The notes beneath the pieces were generated by a model. That model was not told the DNA's origin and made no database searches. It was given only the letters and a program-made list of their open reading frames with translations. 64,000 nucleotides of DNA, from the NCBI GenBank assembly GCA_963664835.2, contig CAXXUG010000020.1:460179-524178 (forward strand), in the 5' to 3' direction. Positions 1 to 9,604 of the stretch are shown one piece after another. The stretch's first letter is position 1; every line of letters begins with the position of its first letter. The DNA comes from G963664835 sp963664835. Lineage in GTDB: Bacteria; Chloroflexota; UBA6077; FW602-bin22; JBCLEL01. Both the position numbers and the translations under genes were made by a program.

Positions 1-1358
1 ACCGCCTCAGCCGCCGGCTGACTGTACATCGCCAGTATCACTCGCAGGTAGTAGTAGGCCGCAACGACGCTGGTCAGTACGCCAACGATCGCGAGCTCAA
101 GGAAGCCGGCCTGGATGGCTGCGCTGAATACGTACAGCTTTGCGAGGAAGCCGGCGGTCGGAGGAATGCCGGCCAGAGACAGCATGAAGACGAGCATCGC
201 CAAGGCCAGCGCCGGCGATCTTTGCCAGAGTCCGTTCAAGTCGTCGAATCCGACGTGTTGGTCGTCCTTCGCAATCACGATTATCACCGCGAAAGCTCCC
301 AGGTTCATGAAGGCATAGGCCATCACGTAGTACATTACGCCTTCCAGGCTGAACAGCACACCGCCAGGGTCGGCACGGCTCGAAGCGACAATCGCTACAA
401 GGATGTAGCCTGCCTGGGCGATGCTCGAGTAAGCCAGCAGCCGCTTGAGGTTGGTCTGGAGCAGCGCGGCAACGTTTCCGACGACCATTGTCAGGATGGC
501 GATCAAACTGAGGATCAATCCCCACTCGTCACGCAGCCCTGCCATCGCCTCGTTGAGCAGCCGCCACAGCGCGATGAATACGGCCACCTTGGTGCCCACC
601 GACATGAATGCCGTCACTGAGGTTGGAGCGCCCTCATAGACGTCGGGCGTCCACATATGGAAAGGCACCAACGAGAGCTTGAACGCGAGTCCAACCAGCA
701 GCAACCCCAGACCAGTTACCAGAATCGCTTGGGTCGAGATGCCGGAATCGCCAGGCGCGAGCCCGATGCCGGTCGCGATGCCCTGAAACAGGGTGGACCT
801 GGTGGCGCCGAAGACCAGTCCCGAGCCATACACCAAGAATCCCAGGGAGAAGGCGCCAAGCAGAAAGTACTTCATGGCCGCTTCTTCCGACGACAGACGC
901 GGCCGGGCAAAGGCTGTCAGCACGTATAGGCCGATTGACAGTATCTCTATACCGATTATCAGCAACAAGAGATCGCTGCTGGCGCTCAGCACCAGCATTC
1001 CGGCTGTGCAGAACAGCAGAAGGGCGTAAAACTCAGATGGGTCGCGGATCAGGTTCGACAGCTGGCTGGTCGAGAGCAGGATCGTAAGGCCGGCGACTAC
1101 CAGCGATGCGGTCGCGAAGAACACGAAGAGATTGTCGACCACAATCATGCCGGCGAATCCGTACTGGTTGTAGTCCCACAGTCGCAGGGTGAAGAACAGG
1201 GCAACCACGATTCCGAACAGGCTTATGCCGGCCAGGGTGGGCCCGCCTGCCCTCTTGACGAACAATCCGGCCATCAGGACTACCACCGCGGTCAGGGCCA
1301 CCGATATCAGCGGGAACAGCAGCTTCAGATCGATTTCTGGCGTTATTATGGACGTCAC
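1..1358 (-). CDS. nuoN: NADH-quinone oxidoreductase subunit N (partial, 3' end outside window)
   Basis: This is a proton-pumping antiporter-like membrane subunit of complex I. The reading frame is open from a GTG at 1358 to the window edge, giving 452 codons, so only the last few dozen residues are missing. The translation is strongly hydrophobic with many predicted membrane helices and begins MTSIITPEIDLKLLFPLISV. The GTG overlaps the nuoM stop (GTGA), which fixes the start and indicates translational coupling. It is the last gene of a nuoA-to-N operon in canonical order. Identity rests on position and hydrophobic pattern. Confidence 0.93.
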   Translation of the reverse strand, partial: MTSIITPEIDLKLLFPLISVALTAVVVLMAGLFVKRAGGPTLAGISLFGIVVALFFTLRLWDYNQYGFAGMIVVDNLFVFFATASLVVAGLTILLSTSQLSNLIRDPSEFYALLLFCTAGMLVLSASSDLLLLIIGIEILSIGLYVLTAFARPRLSSEEAAMKYFLLGAFSLGFLVYGSGLVFGATRSTLFQGIATGIGLAPGDSGISTQAILVTGLGLLLVGLAFKLSLVPFHMWTPDVYEGAPTSVTAFMSVGTKVAVFIALWRLLNEAMAGLRDEWGLILSLIAILTMVVGNVAALLQTNLKRLLAYSSIAQAGYILVAIVASSRADPGGVLFSLEGVMYYVMAYAFMNLGAFAVIIVIAKDDQHVGFDDLNGLWQRSPALALAMLVFMLSLAGIPPTAGFLAKLYVFSAAIQAGFLELAIVGVLTSVVAAYYYLRVILAMYSQPAAEA

Positions 1359-2920
1359 GGCTGTGCCCTAGCTTCCTCGCTCGACGCCGGCAGGAAAGGA
1401 CCGCCAGCATTGCCCGACTGGGTATGCGTGAATTCGACGGACGTGGTGACTGCGGCGCTCGTCGCCGGCTCTACTACGCTCAGCAATGGCCGCGGATACA
1501 ACCCGATCGCTACGATCAGTATTAGCAAAGGAACCAGGGTAACGGCCTCCAATGGCCGAACGTCACCCGAGCCGGTGGTCGGATGCTGGCTCGCCGGCCC
1601 GTGCAAGACTCTCCCGACCAGGCGCAAAAGATAGATCACGCCGATGACGATGCCTCCAAGGGCGATGATGGCCTCGACAGGTCGCGTCTCGTATAGGCCG
1701 GATAGCAGTAGGAACTCGCCAACGAAACCGTTCAGGCCCGGCAGTCCGGCCGCTGAGAAGATTGCGAGGGTCGTGAATGCCGCCATCGCCGGCCAACGCG
1801 CCGCAAGTCCGCCGAGCGAGGACAACTCGTAGCTGCCGGTCCGGGCGTGAATCATGGCTGCCAGTACGAAGAGCATCCCGGCGCTGATACCGTGGTTGAC
1901 CATTTGGACAACCGCTCCCAGCAGCGCCCTCTCCTGGTCGGCGAAGATTCCCAACACGATGAATCCCAAGTGGGCGATGCTCGAGTAAGCGAGAACGTTG
2001 ATCATGTCTCGCTGGGCGAAGGCGGCAAGACCGCCGTAGATTATCCCCACAATCCCTAGTCCAGCCAACCACGGGCCGTAGGTCGCGGCCGAGTCGGGGA
2101 ATAGCGGAATCGCGATCCGAATGAATCCATATGCTCCCACCTTTGCCAGCATGGTTGCGACAACCAGAGTCGCCGCCGGCGATTGCCGGTACAGGTTCGG
2201 CAGCCAGGTGTGCAAGGGGAAGATCGGCGTCTTGATGGCGAACGCCAACGCGAATCCCAAGAACAGCCACTGCTCGGTGCCAGCCGGCAAATCCGCACTC
2301 ATAAGCCGTTCCAGCTCGAAGGTCGGTTGGTTGGTCAAATCGGCGGCGATGAAATGGAGCGAAAGTATCGCAACCAGCATCAGAAGACTGCCCACCGCCG
2401 TATAGATAAAGAACTTCATCGCCGCGGCCGCCCGGTCAGGTCCGCCGGCCGTGGCGACCAGGATGTACATAGGGACCAACATGAATTCCCAGAATATGAA
2501 GAACAGAATCAGGTCGCGAGCGGCGAACGATCCGATAACGGCACCCGATAGGAAGAGTGTGAAAACCGTTATTTCCCACGCGCGCTTGCCATCCGTGATG
2601 GATGAGGCAAGCAAGGATATCAGTGTGAGTGTGGCTGTGAGCAGTATCATTGCCAGGCTAATGCCATCGATACCCAGGCTGTAACTAATGCCGAAGCGAG
2701 AAAGCCAGCCCAACTCCTCAACGTACTGGAAACCGCTCTCGTTGGTGTCGAACAGGGCAAATACGAATGCTGCCAACGCCAAGTTGACCAGGGCGAACGC
2801 GATAGAGATGCCGCGCAGGGTTCCGACGTTTGTCCTGGGGATGGCGAGGCAGATCAGCGCGCCGACCACCGGCAGAAAAATCAGCCAGCTTAATACCGGA
2901 AAGCTCAATTCGCTGCTCAA
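1355..2920 (-). CDS. nuoM: NADH-quinone oxidoreductase subunit M
   Basis: A 521-residue polytopic membrane protein of the Mrp-antiporter-like family that pumps protons in complex I. The family core is clear: an acidic helix near WEFMLVPMY, the conserved lysine helix around FALAFAIKTPIFPLHTWLP, and the HLGFIVLGIF and GLPGLNGFVGEF segments. Length is normal for NuoM. It starts 3 bases after the nuoL stop and its own stop overlaps the nuoN start, consistent with one polycistronic message. The C-terminal tail is short and polar. Nothing looks damaged. Confidence 0.97.
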   Translation of the reverse strand: MSSELSFPVLSWLIFLPVVGALICLAIPRTNVGTLRGISIAFALVNLALAAFVFALFDTNESGFQYVEELGWLSRFGISYSLGIDGISLAMILLTATLTLISLLASSITDGKRAWEITVFTLFLSGAVIGSFAARDLILFFIFWEFMLVPMYILVATAGGPDRAAAAMKFFIYTAVGSLLMLVAILSLHFIAADLTNQPTFELERLMSADLPAGTEQWLFLGFALAFAIKTPIFPLHTWLPNLYRQSPAATLVVATMLAKVGAYGFIRIAIPLFPDSAATYGPWLAGLGIVGIIYGGLAAFAQRDMINVLAYSSIAHLGFIVLGIFADQERALLGAVVQMVNHGISAGMLFVLAAMIHARTGSYELSSLGGLAARWPAMAAFTTLAIFSAAGLPGLNGFVGEFLLLSGLYETRPVEAIIALGGIVIGVIYLLRLVGRVLHGPASQHPTTGSGDVRPLEAVTLVPLLILIVAIGLYPRPLLSVVEPATSAAVTTSVEFTHTQSGNAGGPFLPASSEEARAQP

Positions 2921-2923
2921 CGG

Positions 2924-4828
2924 TTAGATCCCCACGGCCAGCGCATACGCCACGACCAACACGGCTCCGGCCACCATGACGACCAGGTAGGTCCGGGCGT
3001 AGCCGGTTTGGAATACTCCTAGGACTCGCGCGCCGGCTCGTGTGTAGATGTCGAAACCTCGCACTATCCCGTCAATGACAACCGGATCGGCTACTATCGA
3101 GATCAAGTTTGCCAGCCAGTACGCCGGCCGGACGAATACCAGTCTGTAGAGGTGCTCGATGTAGTAGTCGTTTTGGAGCAGTCTCCGCAGCCAGCCCTCG
3201 GACGAGAACTCTGCAGACACCGGCCGCGATCTACCGAAGCTCGAGTAGGCTAACGCCAGGCCGGCGATGCCCGCCACCGCCGAGACCGCCGCGATCAGCC
3301 AATATCCTCCCACCCCAATCTCCGGCTGGTGGGCTTCGACAAACGTGGGATGCAAGAATGACTCAAACGCGTTCGTCGCTCCGGGAATCTGAATGAACCC
3401 TGCGATCGCCGAGAATGTCGCCAGCACGATCAACGGAACGTAAATGTTCAACCCTGGTCTGTGTAAGTGTGCAGCCACGTCGTCGGGTACGCGGGATTCT
3501 CCGTGAAAAGTCAGGAAGAATGCGCGGAACACGTAATATCCAGTTATCGCGCTGGTCAGTATCGCTATCAATCCCAGCGCCCAACCCCCACTCTCACCGA
3601 GAAACGCCGCGGCGATGATCTCGTCTTTGCTGAAGAAGCCGGAGAACAACGGGAATCCGATCAGCGCGAGCGACCCAATCAAAAATGTCCAGTAGACCAG
3701 CGGCAGGCGTGAGCGCAGACCGCCCATGCGGTCCATCTCTTCCTCTCCGGCTAGAGCGTGTATGACCGCGCCGGCCGCCAAAAAGAGCAGTGCCTTGAAG
3801 AAGGCGTGCGTTACCAAGTGGAACAGGGCCGCTCCGAAGGCGCCAACTCCCAACGCCAGCGTCATATACCCGAGTTGGCTGACGGTGGAATAGGCCAAGA
3901 CTCGTTTGATGTTGGTCTTTACCGAGCCGATGGTAGCGGCGAATAGTGCGGTCAATGCACCAATGGCAACAACTACCGCCATCGTCACAGGCGCCAGCTC
4001 GAACAATGGGTGGCTGCGGGCAATCAGATACACGCCGGCCGTGACCATCGTCGCCGCGTGGATCAGTGCGCTGACCGGCGTCGGGCCCTCCATTGCATCC
4101 GGCAGCCACACGTATAACGGAAGCTGTGCCGACTTTGCCGCCGCGCCGAGCAGCAACAGCAACGTTATCGCCGTGATCATTCCGTCGCCGACCGGCCGGT
4201 TCGACGCTGACTCAAATACCTTCGCGTATTCGATCGCTCCAAGGTTCACGATCATCAAGAACGTGGCCAGCATTATTCCCACGTCGCCTATCGTGTTGAC
4301 TACGAACGCCTTGATGCCGGCGTCGGCCGCTTCTCGCCGTTGGAACCAGAACGCGATCAGCAGGTACGAGCACAGGCCGACACCACCCCAACCAATCAGT
4401 AGCATCACGAAGTTATCGGCTAGCACCAACACCAACATCGCGAGGATGAAAAGGTTCATATAGGCGAAGAACCGGATGTAGCCGTCATCGTCGCTCATAT
4501 AGCCGGTCGAGTAGACGTGAATCACGAACCCGACGCCGGTGACGACCAATCCCATGTGGAGCGACAGAGGGTCTATCAGCAGACCCATCGGAACCGACAG
4601 GCCCCCGCCTGCGAACCAGGTGTAAAGGGTGTCAGTCTCTACGCGAGACGACTCCGGTTGACCAAGCAGCGAGACGAGACGGGCCAGGACTACGACAAAC
4701 GAGATTCCAATGACGCCGGACCCAACGTATCCGGCCCAACGCCGGGGAAGCAGCGCGCCGAAGATGGCGCAGTATAGGAATCCCAGGGCCGGAAAAGCCA
4801 ATGCCAGCCACAGAGAGTCAAACAGCAA
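2924..4828 (-). CDS. nuoL: NADH-quinone oxidoreductase subunit L
   Basis: A 634-residue membrane subunit that carries the long lateral helix of complex I and pumps protons. Recognisable family segments include VTGVGFVIHVYSTGYM, the lysine helix around AAKSAQLPLYVWLPDAMEGP, the histidine-bearing ALIHAATMVTAGVYLI, and FFKALLFLAAGAVIHAL. Length and order of segments are those of typical NuoL. It lies between nuoK (6-base gap) and nuoM (3-base gap). The C-terminal region after about residue 500 is less conserved, as is usual for this subunit. Confidence 0.97.
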   Translation of the reverse strand: MLFDSLWLALAFPALGFLYCAIFGALLPRRWAGYVGSGVIGISFVVVLARLVSLLGQPESSRVETDTLYTWFAGGGLSVPMGLLIDPLSLHMGLVVTGVGFVIHVYSTGYMSDDDGYIRFFAYMNLFILAMLVLVLADNFVMLLIGWGGVGLCSYLLIAFWFQRREAADAGIKAFVVNTIGDVGIMLATFLMIVNLGAIEYAKVFESASNRPVGDGMITAITLLLLLGAAAKSAQLPLYVWLPDAMEGPTPVSALIHAATMVTAGVYLIARSHPLFELAPVTMAVVVAIGALTALFAATIGSVKTNIKRVLAYSTVSQLGYMTLALGVGAFGAALFHLVTHAFFKALLFLAAGAVIHALAGEEEMDRMGGLRSRLPLVYWTFLIGSLALIGFPLFSGFFSKDEIIAAAFLGESGGWALGLIAILTSAITGYYVFRAFFLTFHGESRVPDDVAAHLHRPGLNIYVPLIVLATFSAIAGFIQIPGATNAFESFLHPTFVEAHQPEIGVGGYWLIAAVSAVAGIAGLALAYSSFGRSRPVSAEFSSEGWLRRLLQNDYYIEHLYRLVFVRPAYWLANLISIVADPVVIDGIVRGFDIYTRAGARVLGVFQTGYARTYLVVMVAGAVLVVAYALAVGI

Positions 4829-4834
4829 AAGTCA

Positions 4835-5140
4835 TCAGCCCTTGAGCGTGTTGATTTCGTCGATATCTATGGAGGCTCTCGATCGATAGATCGCAACGAT
4901 GATAGCAAGCCCCACTACGACCTCCGCCGCGGCAATCGTGAGTATGAAGAAAACAAACACCTGGCCGTCGACCACGTTGAAGTAGCGGGTAAATGCCGCG
5001 AATAGCAGCCCGCCCGCGTTAAGCATCAGCTCGATCGACATGAACATCACAAGCGGATTCTTGCGAATCACCACTCCGAGAACGCCAATAGTGAAAATCA
5101 CTGCGCTCAACAGGAGGTAGTACGACAGAGGCGCGATCAC
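4835..5140 (-). CDS. nuoK: NADH-quinone oxidoreductase subunit K
   Basis: A 101-residue subunit with three membrane helices (related to MrpC) that forms part of the proton path of complex I. The conserved glutamate helices are visible in MFMSIELMLNAGGLLFAAF and FFILTIAAAEVVVGLAIIVA. I chose the GTG at 5140 because it overlaps the nuoJ stop (GTGA) and gives the usual family length. A longer upstream extension in the same frame reads through the nuoJ gene and has no NuoK similarity. Confidence 0.95.
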   Translation of the reverse strand: MIAPLSYYLLLSAVIFTIGVLGVVIRKNPLVMFMSIELMLNAGGLLFAAFTRYFNVVDGQVFVFFILTIAAAEVVVGLAIIVAIYRSRASIDIDEINTLKG

Positions 5141-5664
5141 TGTGTCCCCCGAGAGCCAGGCCGGCTTATCACGGTCGCGCCGACAATTGCGGCCAGCAGC
5201 AGGATCGACACCACCTCGAACGGCAGCAGGTAGGTCGTGAAGAGTACAGTGCCAACCGCCTGGACGTTGTCTCCCCAAGTCGGTCCGGGCGGTGGATACT
5301 CCGCCAATTGCGATTCGAGCACGCCGGCCAGCAATAGAATGGCGACTTGCCCAAGGAGCACGAACGCCAAGATCAAACCGACTATCGCCTGGTTTTTGAT
5401 CGGATCGGGCGCTTCGCCCTCGGCCGGATTCAAGAGAGTGATCACGAAGAGGAACAGGACCATGATGGCTCCGGCGTAGATCAGCACCTGCACCGCGGTC
5501 AGGAACTCCGCGTTTAGCGTTAGATAGAGTACCGCGACGCCCAGCAGGTTGAGCACCAGATAGATGGCGCTATGGACCGGCTTGGTCGCCAGAATCACCA
5601 TCAAAGCGGCGCCGATCACAATCACGGTGAGCAGGCCGAAGAACAGGAGAACGCCTAGCTCCAA
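5137..5664 (-). CDS. nuoJ: NADH-quinone oxidoreductase subunit J
   Basis: A 175-residue membrane subunit with about five helices, located next to NuoK, NuoA and NuoH in the membrane arm. The conserved segments around HSAIYLVLNLLGVAVLYLTL and VQVLIYAGAIMVLFLFVI (the pi-bulge helix region) are present. The start is separated from nuoI by 64 bases, the largest internal gap in this operon. The 3' end overlaps nuoK by four bases. Confidence 0.96.
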   Translation of the reverse strand: MELGVLLFFGLLTVIVIGAALMVILATKPVHSAIYLVLNLLGVAVLYLTLNAEFLTAVQVLIYAGAIMVLFLFVITLLNPAEGEAPDPIKNQAIVGLILAFVLLGQVAILLLAGVLESQLAEYPPPGPTWGDNVQAVGTVLFTTYLLPFEVVSILLLAAIVGATVISRPGSRGTQ

Positions 5665-5728
5665 GCGGACCTCTTTCTTACTCTAGTTCGAGTCTTCGCG
5701 GATTCCTTCGAACTTCGCGAAGAGATAC

Positions 5729-6247
5729 TCAATGCTCGTTCGCAGGACTTGCGTCGCCGCCCGATCTTGGCTGATCTATCGGCTTCACTCCTTGCGGTTG
5801 GACAACCGGTAGCGGCTCCAACAACCGCTCCTTCGTATAGATAAAGTCCTCGCGCTTATAGCCCGACAGCTCGTATTCGTGACCCAGTATGATCGCCTCG
5901 GTCGGGCAAACCTCTTCGCACATACCGCAGAAGATGCACCGGATCATGTTGATCTCGTACTGCTCTGCGTACCGCTCGCCGGGCGAATAACGCGCCTCGT
6001 CGGTATTCTCGGCCGCCCCTACGTAGATCGCATCCGCAGGGCACACACCGGCGCAGAGCGAACAACCGATGCACCTTTCCAAGCCATCCTCGTATCGCTT
6101 CAGTACGTGGCGGCCCTTGAATCGCGGCATGCTCTTAAGCTTGGTTTCCGGGTATTGGACGGTCACCGGCTTGCGGAAGGCGTGCTTCGAGGTTGTAAAG
6201 AACCCCTTCGCCAGCGCTGCCAGGTCGCCAAGAACGTTGGTAGCCAC
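5729..6247 (-). CDS. nuoI: NADH-quinone oxidoreductase subunit I, 2x[4Fe-4S] ferredoxin
   Basis: A 172-residue peripheral subunit carrying the two tetranuclear clusters N6a and N6b that hand electrons to NuoB. Both cysteine motifs are intact: CIGCSLCAGVCP near residue 60 and CIFCGMCEEVCP near residue 104. The N terminus has the amphipathic region with the usual RKPVTVQYPE start of the ferredoxin fold. The tail is proline-rich and polar. It lies just downstream of the frameshifted nuoH. Confidence 0.97.
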   Translation of the reverse strand: MATNVLGDLAALAKGFFTTSKHAFRKPVTVQYPETKLKSMPRFKGRHVLKRYEDGLERCIGCSLCAGVCPADAIYVGAAENTDEARYSPGERYAEQYEINMIRCIFCGMCEEVCPTEAIILGHEYELSGYKREDFIYTKERLLEPLPVVQPQGVKPIDQPRSGGDASPANEH

Positions 6248-6268
6248 AGAATCCTCCCTAAGCCCGCG

Positions 6269-7250
6269 TCAACCGAGGATCACAATGCCGACCGCGGTGA
6301 GGCCTACGTTTAGCAGGGCCAGAGGCAGCAGAATCTGCCAACCGAACTTCATCAGACGGTCGTATCGCAGCCTTGGTACGGTCGCCCCGCGTCCAAATAT
6401 ATCCGCACATGAGCGCGAAGACCTTCAGCACGAACCACCACGGCCCTGACGCCACCGGCCCATGATAACCGCCCAGGAACATCGTCGTTGCAATAGAGCT
6501 GATCGTGATCATTCCTATGTACTCGGCCAAGAAGAACATCGCGAACTTCATTCCGCTGTACTCGGTGTGATAGCCGGCGGTCAGCTCTTGCTCCGCCTCG
6601 GCCATGTCGAACGGGGCGCGGTTCGTTTCGGCATATGCGGCGATCGTGAATATGATGAATCCGAGTGGCTGCAACACCACCATAGGGGTGAACTGCTGGT
6701 ACTCGACGATATCGGACAGCTTGAGCGAGCCGGCGATCATAACTACACCTATCAGCGATAGGCCTAGCGCCAACTCGTAGCTGATCATCTGCGCCGATGC
6801 ACGCACGCCACCCAGCAGAGAGTACTTGCTGTTCGACGCCCAGCCGGCCAGCACGATCCCGTATACGCCCATTGAGGACACCGCCAGGAAGTACAGGATG
6901 CCCACGTTCAAGTCGGCGAGAACCAGGTCCACCGGCAGACCAAACAGGTTTACGTTTGGGCCAATCGGAATGACCGCAAACGCGATCAGCGCCGCCGTCG
7001 TCGAAATCAGGGGCGCCACGGTAAACATCAACCGGTCGGCTCCCCTTGGCGCCACGTCCTCCTTGAAAGCCAGCTTGATGCCATCGGCGAGAGGCTGGAG
7101 CAGTCCCAGTGGGCCGGTCCTGTTGGGACCGATGCGGACCTGCAGCCGGCCTACCAGCCTGCGTTCGAGCAGCGTCGCGTAGGCGAAGCCGGTCAGAAGA
7201 GCGAAAACTATTACTGCGCTCTTGATGAGCGCTATGAGTACCTCGCTCAT
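6269..7250 (-). CDS. nuoH: NADH-quinone oxidoreductase subunit H, single-base frameshift near the 3' end
   Basis: The membrane subunit that, with NuoB and NuoD, forms the quinone site and links the two arms of complex I. The frame from ATG 7250 gives typical NuoH sequence (RIGPNRTGPLGLLQPLADGI, ETNRAPFDMAEAEQEL, SGMKFAMFFLAEYIGM) up to GYIWTR. It then leaves the family pattern and ends at 6258. Removing one C from the CCCC run at 6385-6388 restores RATVPRLRYDRLMKFGWQ followed by a hydrophobic helix and a stop at 6269, the expected NuoH C terminus (about 326 residues). The start overlaps the nuoG stop (ATGA). An assembly or sequencing error is the simplest explanation. Otherwise the last helix is lost. 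Confidence 0.93.
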
Positions 7251-9584
7251 GCGCCGCGCTCGCCCGGGCTTGCCGGCGCACTTGGGCGGACGATGTGGGC
7301 GAAGTCCCAGACATGACCAGACTCCGGCCCGTGGATCAGCTCACTTCCCTTGCCGTCGCTTTGCCGGCGGGGCCACTGTATGCCCTTGTCGCCAACTACC
7401 GCATAGGTAATGCCGGCGTAGATTGGCGCCGCCAGAGCGATCTCGGCCAAAACGTCGGCAGGCGACGAGACGTCAAGCGCACCTCCCAGCTCGTTGGCGA
7501 GATCGCGTATGAACTGCCAGGCAGGTCGTGCCTGTTCCGGGCCGATCACCGCCGGCCTCAGCCGCTGGACCCTTCTTTCCAGGTTCGTCAGTGTGCCGTC
7601 CATCTCCGCGAATGCGCAACCCGGCAGGACAACGTCGGCCTGGTTGGCCGCATCGCTCAGAAAAATGTCCTGGACGATTAGCAAGTCGAGATGCTGCCGG
7701 ATCTTGTTCAACTCTTGCGAATCTCCCAGGCCCGCGGCGCCGGAGATGTCGTTTCTTTTTTCGCCATTGACTACGACCAATGCCTTGATCTCGCCGGCCT
7801 CGGCAGCGGCGCAAAGGTCAAAGCCGGCTATGCCGGCCTCCCCGGGTCCAGTAGACTCCCATAGGTCGGCCAATTTTTCTCGCGCGTTCTGATCGGAAAT
7901 CGGTCTCTGACCCGGCAGGATGTTTGGCCGCACTCCCAGGTCGATCGCGCCCTGCGCGTTTGCTCGCGCTGGCAGGGGAAATAGCCCGGAGCCTGGTTTG
8001 CCGGCGTTGCCGGTCGCCAGTGCCAGGCAAGCCAGTCTGGCCAAAATTGCTTCGCTGTCCACGTCGGTCCAAAGCTCACGCGGATAGACAAACGTGGTTG
8101 CCTCCGCTTGGGCAATGAGATCGGCCGCTGCCTTCAACTCTTCTACGTCGAGGCCGGTCTGCTCGGCGGCCGTTTCCGGCGACGTTGACGTCAGTTCGTC
8201 GCGAACCTTGTCAAGCCCGGCGGTGCGCTGAGCAATGAAATCAGCGTTCTCGTTTCCGTCCTCCAAAATCTGTGATAACACGCCGGCAATCAAGTCTGAT
8301 TCCGAGCCTTCCTTTGGTCGCAGCCAGAGCGCGGCGTGGCGAACGAGGTCGATCTTGTCCCGGCTGATCACTATAAGCTTGCTGCCAAGCGCAGCTGCCT
8401 TCTTCAATCGCAGGTCGATGATTGGCTGGTCCTCTATCGGGTTCGCGTTCAAGACGACTATCACGCCGGCCTTTTCCAGGCCCGCTATCGAGGTCCAAGC
8501 CGCATCGTAGGCGCCCGGCGGCCGGCTGCGCGTGCCTCTCCAGGCTCGAATCCACGTTGTTATTCCCAATTACCGCCCTGAACAGCTTCTGGAACAGGTA
8601 CATATCCTCGTTGGACTGGCGCTCGGAAATCAGGCCGGCCGCGCTGCTCGGCCCGTGGCGGTGAATCACCTCCTGCAACTTAGAGCCGGCATAGGCGATC
8701 GCCTCATCCCAATCGACCGCCTCCAGCGTTCCGTCGCGGCGAATCATCGGCTGCGTTAAACGCTCGTCGCTGGAAACGTATCGGTAGGTGAAGCGGCCGT
8801 GATCGCAAAGCCAGCCATCGTCGACTGGGGTGTTCTCGCGAGCAAGGCTGCGCATAATCGAGTTGTCGCGCACGGTCAGCGTAACGTTGCAGCCGACCGG
8901 GCACTCGGTACAGACCGTCGGATGATCCTTGATGTCCCACGGTCGAGCCCGGAATCGGTACAGGTCCGATGTCAATGCGCCAACCGGACACAGCTCGATA
9001 GTATTGCCGGAGAAGGGGGAATCGAAAGTGCGTCCCGGCGCGAGACCGATCTCGCTGTGCGACCCGCGGTCCAGCACTGTCAGCGCCTCGTCGCCGGCGA
9101 TCTCGCTGGCAAAGCGCGTGCACCGATAGCACATGATGCAGCGCTCGCGGTCCAGCTTGATGTATTTGCTGATAGAGATCGGTTTCTCGTAGCGCCGCTT
9201 CACCTCGGTGTAGCGGCTCGCTCCCGGTCCATAGGCGAACGTATTGTCCTGCAAGGGACACTCGCCCCCCTTGTCACAGATCGGGCAATCCAACGGATGA
9301 TTTATGAGAAGGAACTCGAGGACGCTCTCCTGCGCCTCCTTGACAGTCGGCGTTGTCGTCCTGACGACCATCCCCTCTCCGACCGGTGTGGTGCAGGCTG
9401 TCTGCGGACGAGGCATCTTCTCGATCTCGACGAAGCACATCCGACAAGCGCCCACCGGCTTCATCTTCGGGTGGTAGCAGAAGACAGGTATATCGACGCC
9501 CACCTGTTTCGCCGCTTCCACAATCAGGGTGCCCTTGGGCACCGATACCGGTTGGTCGTCGATTGTGACGTTGACTAGGTCCAT
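7247..9584 (-). CDS. nuoG: NADH-quinone oxidoreductase subunit G, internal single-base frameshift
   Basis: The large peripheral iron-sulfur subunit of complex I. The N-terminal part has the [2Fe-2S] region (CYHPKMKPVGACRMCFVEI then a later Cys), the His-Cys motif HPLDCPICDKGGECPLQD, the ERCIMCYRCTRF ligands, and the CTECPVGCNV cluster of the molybdopterin-like domain. This frame breaks at about 8515-8527 after LERHAQ. The downstream frame continues with PGAYDAAWTSIAGLEKAGVI, the expected NuoG sequence, to the stop at 7247. The total span is 2338 bases, one more than a multiple of three, so one extra base explains the break. The corrected length is about 778 residues. I prefer ATG 9584 (MDLVNVTIDD) to ATG 9596. 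Confidence 0.93.
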
Positions 9585-9604
9585 CCTATCTTCCAAATCT
9601 CGTC

